DNA of 64,000 nt, taken from the NCBI RefSeq assembly GCF_050434145.1, contig NZ_JBNPVX010000010.1, forward strand, positions 3,223 to 67,222. Reading direction: 5' to 3'. The stretch comes from JAISST01 sp050434145 (GTDB lineage Bacteria > Fusobacteriota > Fusobacteriia > Fusobacteriales > Fusobacteriaceae). The notes beneath the pieces were generated by a model, which saw nothing but the letters and a program-made list of their open reading frames with translations, was not told where the DNA came from and searched no databases. Positions 61,599 through 64,000 of the stretch are shown piece after piece (position 1 is the stretch's first letter; every line of letters starts with the position of its first letter). Both the position numbers and the translations under genes were made by a program.

Positions 61599-62756
61599 TC
61601 AATTATTTTTTAATACATTTTTAAGTTTGTCTATCATATTAGTTTTTTCCCATGGAATATCAAGATCAATTCTACCAATATGACCAAAAGCAGCCAGATC
61701 AGAATATTTAAATTTGCATTCTCTCAATTCTAATGCTTTTTCAATACCTGTTGGAGTAAGATCGAATACTTTACTTACTGCTATTGCTAATGTTTCTTCA
61801 GAAAATTTACTTGTTCTAAAAGTATCGATTTTTATAGAAACAGGCTCTGCTACGCCTATTGCATAAGAAAGTTGCACTTCACACTTATCAGCAAAGCCAC
61901 CAGCCACTAGATTTTTAGCTACCCATCTTGCCGCATAAGCTGCTGATCTATCTACCTTAGAAGGATCTTTACCAGAAAAACATCCTCCACCATGTCTAAA
62001 AAAACCACCATAAGTATCTACAATTATTTTTCTGCCAGTAAGTCCAGTGTCACCATTAGGCCCCCCAATTACAAATCTTCCTGTAGGGTTAATAAAAAAT
62101 CTTTTTACTTTACTAGGATCTTGATTATATTTTTCTAACACTGGTTTAATTACTGATTCTTTTATAACCTTTTGGATTTCATCCTGTGTTACTTCTGGAT
62201 TATGTTGTACAGATACAACTACAGTATCCACATGGTCAATATTACCATTTTCATCATATGCAAGAGTGACTTGAGATTTAGAATCAGGTCTAGCCCAAGA
62301 AATAGATCCATTTCTAGTTAATTTAGTCAAAGTAACAAGAATTTCACGAGCCAAGACTAAGGCAAGAGGCATAAGTTCGGGAGTTTCTTTTACAGCACCT
62401 CCAAACATTATCCCTTGATCACCTGCCCCACCTACATCTACCCCCATTGCAATATCAGGTGATTGGGAATGAATAGCGTTGAGGACACCACAATCAGAAT
62501 CAAATCCCATACCAAGTCTATATCCTATTTCTTTAATTTTATCTCTTACAATATTTTGAATATCTATATATGTAGTGGTGGTAATCTCGCCACCAACTAT
62601 TACTTGTCCTGTAGTGCAAAATACCTCACATGCAACTCTAGCATGAGGATCATCCTGTAGACAAGCATCTAAGACAGCATCAGATATCTGATCAGCTACT
62701 TTATCTGGATGACCTGGAGACACAAACTCAGATGTAAAATAAGTAAATTTGTTCAT
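61599..62756 (-). CDS. metK: S-adenosylmethionine synthetase
   Basis: 385 residues; ATG at 62756 behind GAGGAG. SEFVSPGHPDKVADQISDAV, the GAGDQGIMFG ATP loop, and GGCFSGKDPSKVDRSAAYAAR, the metal- and phosphate-binding loop, are intact. It makes S-adenosylmethionine from methionine and ATP. It sits behind a SAM-I riboswitch, so its product feeds back on its own transcript, together with the transporter operon at 17-21 kb. Confidence 0.97.
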   Translation of the reverse strand: MNKFTYFTSEFVSPGHPDKVADQISDAVLDACLQDDPHARVACEVFCTTGQVIVGGEITTTTYIDIQNIVRDKIKEIGYRLGMGFDSDCGVLNAIHSQSPDIAMGVDVGGAGDQGIMFGGAVKETPELMPLALVLAREILVTLTKLTRNGSISWARPDSKSQVTLAYDENGNIDHVDTVVVSVQHNPEVTQDEIQKVIKESVIKPVLEKYNQDPSKVKRFFINPTGRFVIGGPNGDTGLTGRKIIVDTYGGFFRHGGGCFSGKDPSKVDRSAAYAARWVAKNLVAGGFADKCEVQLSYAIGVAEPVSIKIDTFRTSKFSEETLAIAVSKVFDLTPTGIEKALELRECKFKYSDLAAFGHIGRIDLDIPWEKTNMIDKLKNVLKNN

Positions 62757-62797
62757 TTAATTCCTCCTCAAAAAAATTATAACTTTTATTAAGAAAA

Positions 62798-62814
62798 CCC
62801 TCTCATAGAGAGGG
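62798..62814 (-). terminator. Riboswitch-controlled terminator before metK
   Basis: CCCTCTC (62798-62804) pairs with GAGAGGG (62808-62814); on the minus strand TTTTCTTAAT follows. Confidence 0.85.
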
Positions 62815-62828
62815 AATAATTTTTTACG

Positions 62829-62916
62829 ATCCATCTCCATGGGAATTAGCACCACGCCAACAAAGCAGGTTGCTGAGACTTCATAGGGCCCGTCCCTCAG
62901 TCTCTCTTGATGGTTA
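62829..62916 (-). promoter_or_regulatory. SAM-I riboswitch (S box) of metK
   Basis: Minus strand: CAAGAGAGACTGAGGGACGG, GCCCTATGAAG, CTCAGCAACCTGC, GCGTGGTGCTAATTCC, ATGGAGATGGATCG. These are the S-box core blocks and match the copy at 21038-21127. It is followed by the terminator at 62798. Confidence 0.95.
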
Positions 62917-62971
62917 TTTAATTAACTTATAAATTGTATATTTTTTTTGAAAAACTGTCAATAGTTATTTT

Positions 62972-63898
62972 TTATATGTGCAAAATTTTCTTTATAATAT
63001 CTGCTCTTTTTATCATTCCGATGTATTTTCCTTTTTCAACTACATAAAATCTTGTGATACCTTTTTTTATGATAAGGGCACATATTTCCATTATAGGAGT
63101 CTTTTTGTCAATAATAGGAACTTCTTTTTTCCTATAGAGATTTTCAATTGTAGTGGTTTTTTCATTTTTTAGATATTCTTCAAATGGCTCTCCAACAGTG
63201 AGAAAATTTAAATTGTCGATATATGACAAATAATCAGGCATTCCAAAACTGATAAGTTCTCTTTCAGTAATTTCCCCAAGGAAATTATTATCTTCATTTA
63301 CCACTGGTAATCCACTTATTTCTTCTAATATAAGTCTTTTAGCGATAAATTCTAAGGTATCATTGGGAGTAGCAGGAATTATATCTGGACTCAATACATC
63401 TTCAGCTATTATTTTATCCCCCACCTCTATATTTGCACTTTGTATTAATTCTAATATCTTATTTGGAGATTTTTCTAAAATAATATTACTTAAAATTTCT
63501 TTGTTATTTAGTCCTAATTTTGAAATAGCACTCATCATTTTTAAGATATTCTTATTTTTTAATACATCACATAATACCAAAAAAATTACATTTACTGATG
63601 AAAATTTACCAGTAGAAGCAATTTCCATTTGGATTGGCTCCGGAAGAACACAGATACTAATAATAAAATCGTTAAAGTCTTCTAATCTACCATGTGGAAC
63701 AGCAATTCCGCTACCAATATTAGTAGAGATTTCATTCTCTCTTTTTAATACTGAATGTGTAATAGTATCTTTAAGAACTTTTATTTTTTTATCTTGAACA
63801 GCAATTTTTTCTATCATTTCTTTGATAATTTCATCAATGTTTCCTTTAATAATATCTGTAAAAATAAAATCTGAATTAAGATAGCTAGCAAATTTCAT
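62972..63898 (-). CDS. PTS EIIA (fructose-type) domain fused to two CBS domains
   Basis: 308 residues from ATG 63898 behind GAGGAGG; the longer frame is rejected. Residues 1-150 are a PTS EIIA type-2 domain with IGSGIAVPHGRLEDF (phospho-accepting His69). Residues 165-220 and 250-308 are CBS domains (EDVLSPDIIPATPNDTLEFI; VPIIDKKTPIMEICALIIKK). No EIIB or EIIC gene is near, so a regulatory role, sensing nucleotides or SAM-like ligands and PTS phosphorylation state, is likely. Confidence 0.87.
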   Translation of the reverse strand: MKFASYLNSDFIFTDIIKGNIDEIIKEMIEKIAVQDKKIKVLKDTITHSVLKRENEISTNIGSGIAVPHGRLEDFNDFIISICVLPEPIQMEIASTGKFSSVNVIFLVLCDVLKNKNILKMMSAISKLGLNNKEILSNIILEKSPNKILELIQSANIEVGDKIIAEDVLSPDIIPATPNDTLEFIAKRLILEEISGLPVVNEDNNFLGEITERELISFGMPDYLSYIDNLNFLTVGEPFEEYLKNEKTTTIENLYRKKEVPIIDKKTPIMEICALIIKKGITRFYVVEKGKYIGMIKRADIIKKILHI

Positions 63899-64000
63899 AT
63901 AAATATCCTCCTCGTATAATATGTTTATAGATAAAATTTTAGTAATAAACATATTAAATTTTTATAATTAATTTTGTTGTTACTTTAATTTACATATCTT

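Overview
The window is a chromosomal segment of a very AT-rich bacterium with strong GGAGG-type ribosome binding sites, rho-independent terminators, SAM-I and lysine riboswitches, a complete minCDE cluster, several TRAP transporters and an FprA-type flavoprotein. This combination suggests an anaerobe of the Fusobacteriota (Fusobacterium-like); a Clostridium-like Firmicute is a less likely alternative. No 16S rRNA or other decisive marker is present, so the assignment is inference.

Layout. 1-391: start of a rhamnulokinase gene running off the left edge. 904-3688: three plus-strand accessory genes (DUF1444-like, DUF2185/Imm33-like, membrane protein). 3750-4886: ferredoxin-type aldo/keto reductase. 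5059-10940: lysine/diaminopimelate operon lysC-asd-dapA-dapB-dapH-patA behind a lysine riboswitch. 11356-13185: minCDE. 13358-14816: flavin reductase-like protein and nicotinamidase. 14879-17192: metallophosphoesterase and FAD reductase. 17432-21127: methionine ABC transporter metN-metI-metQ-metQ behind a SAM-I riboswitch. 21377-22665: fprA and tRNA-Arg(TCG). 23413-25555: yeiH and a divergent LysR gene. 25767-29462: TRAP transporter dctPQM with a metal-dependent hydrolase-like gene. 29573-31631: DUF134-NifX fusion, AraC regulator, cupin.

32165-49240 is the accessory part. It begins with an acetyltransferase and a ToxN/AbiQ-like type III toxin that lacks a visible toxI repeat array, followed by about 15 kb of co-directional genes. 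Many of these encode exported proteins, including three cysteine-hydrolase folds (YiiX-like, DUF1287, CHAP) and one possible caspase-like protein, interleaved with small membrane proteins that carry a PH-like cytosolic domain. No transposase or integrase is present. This is the best candidate for an undescribed system, although its function cannot be read from the sequence.

49316-64000: a CitMHS-type transporter and HMG-CoA lyase preceded by the stump of a CoA-transferase; the stump of a VWA-type gene; a phd/yoeB toxin-antitoxin pair; an ABC exporter pair in which one half has lost its middle; a TetR regulator; an Asp/Glu racemase; a second TRAP operon with a fused DctQM; metK behind a second SAM-I riboswitch; and a PTS EIIA-CBS protein. 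A dispersed intergenic repeat occurs three times (17.2, 18.2 and 31.7 kb), each time 23-33 nt upstream of a minus-strand start codon.
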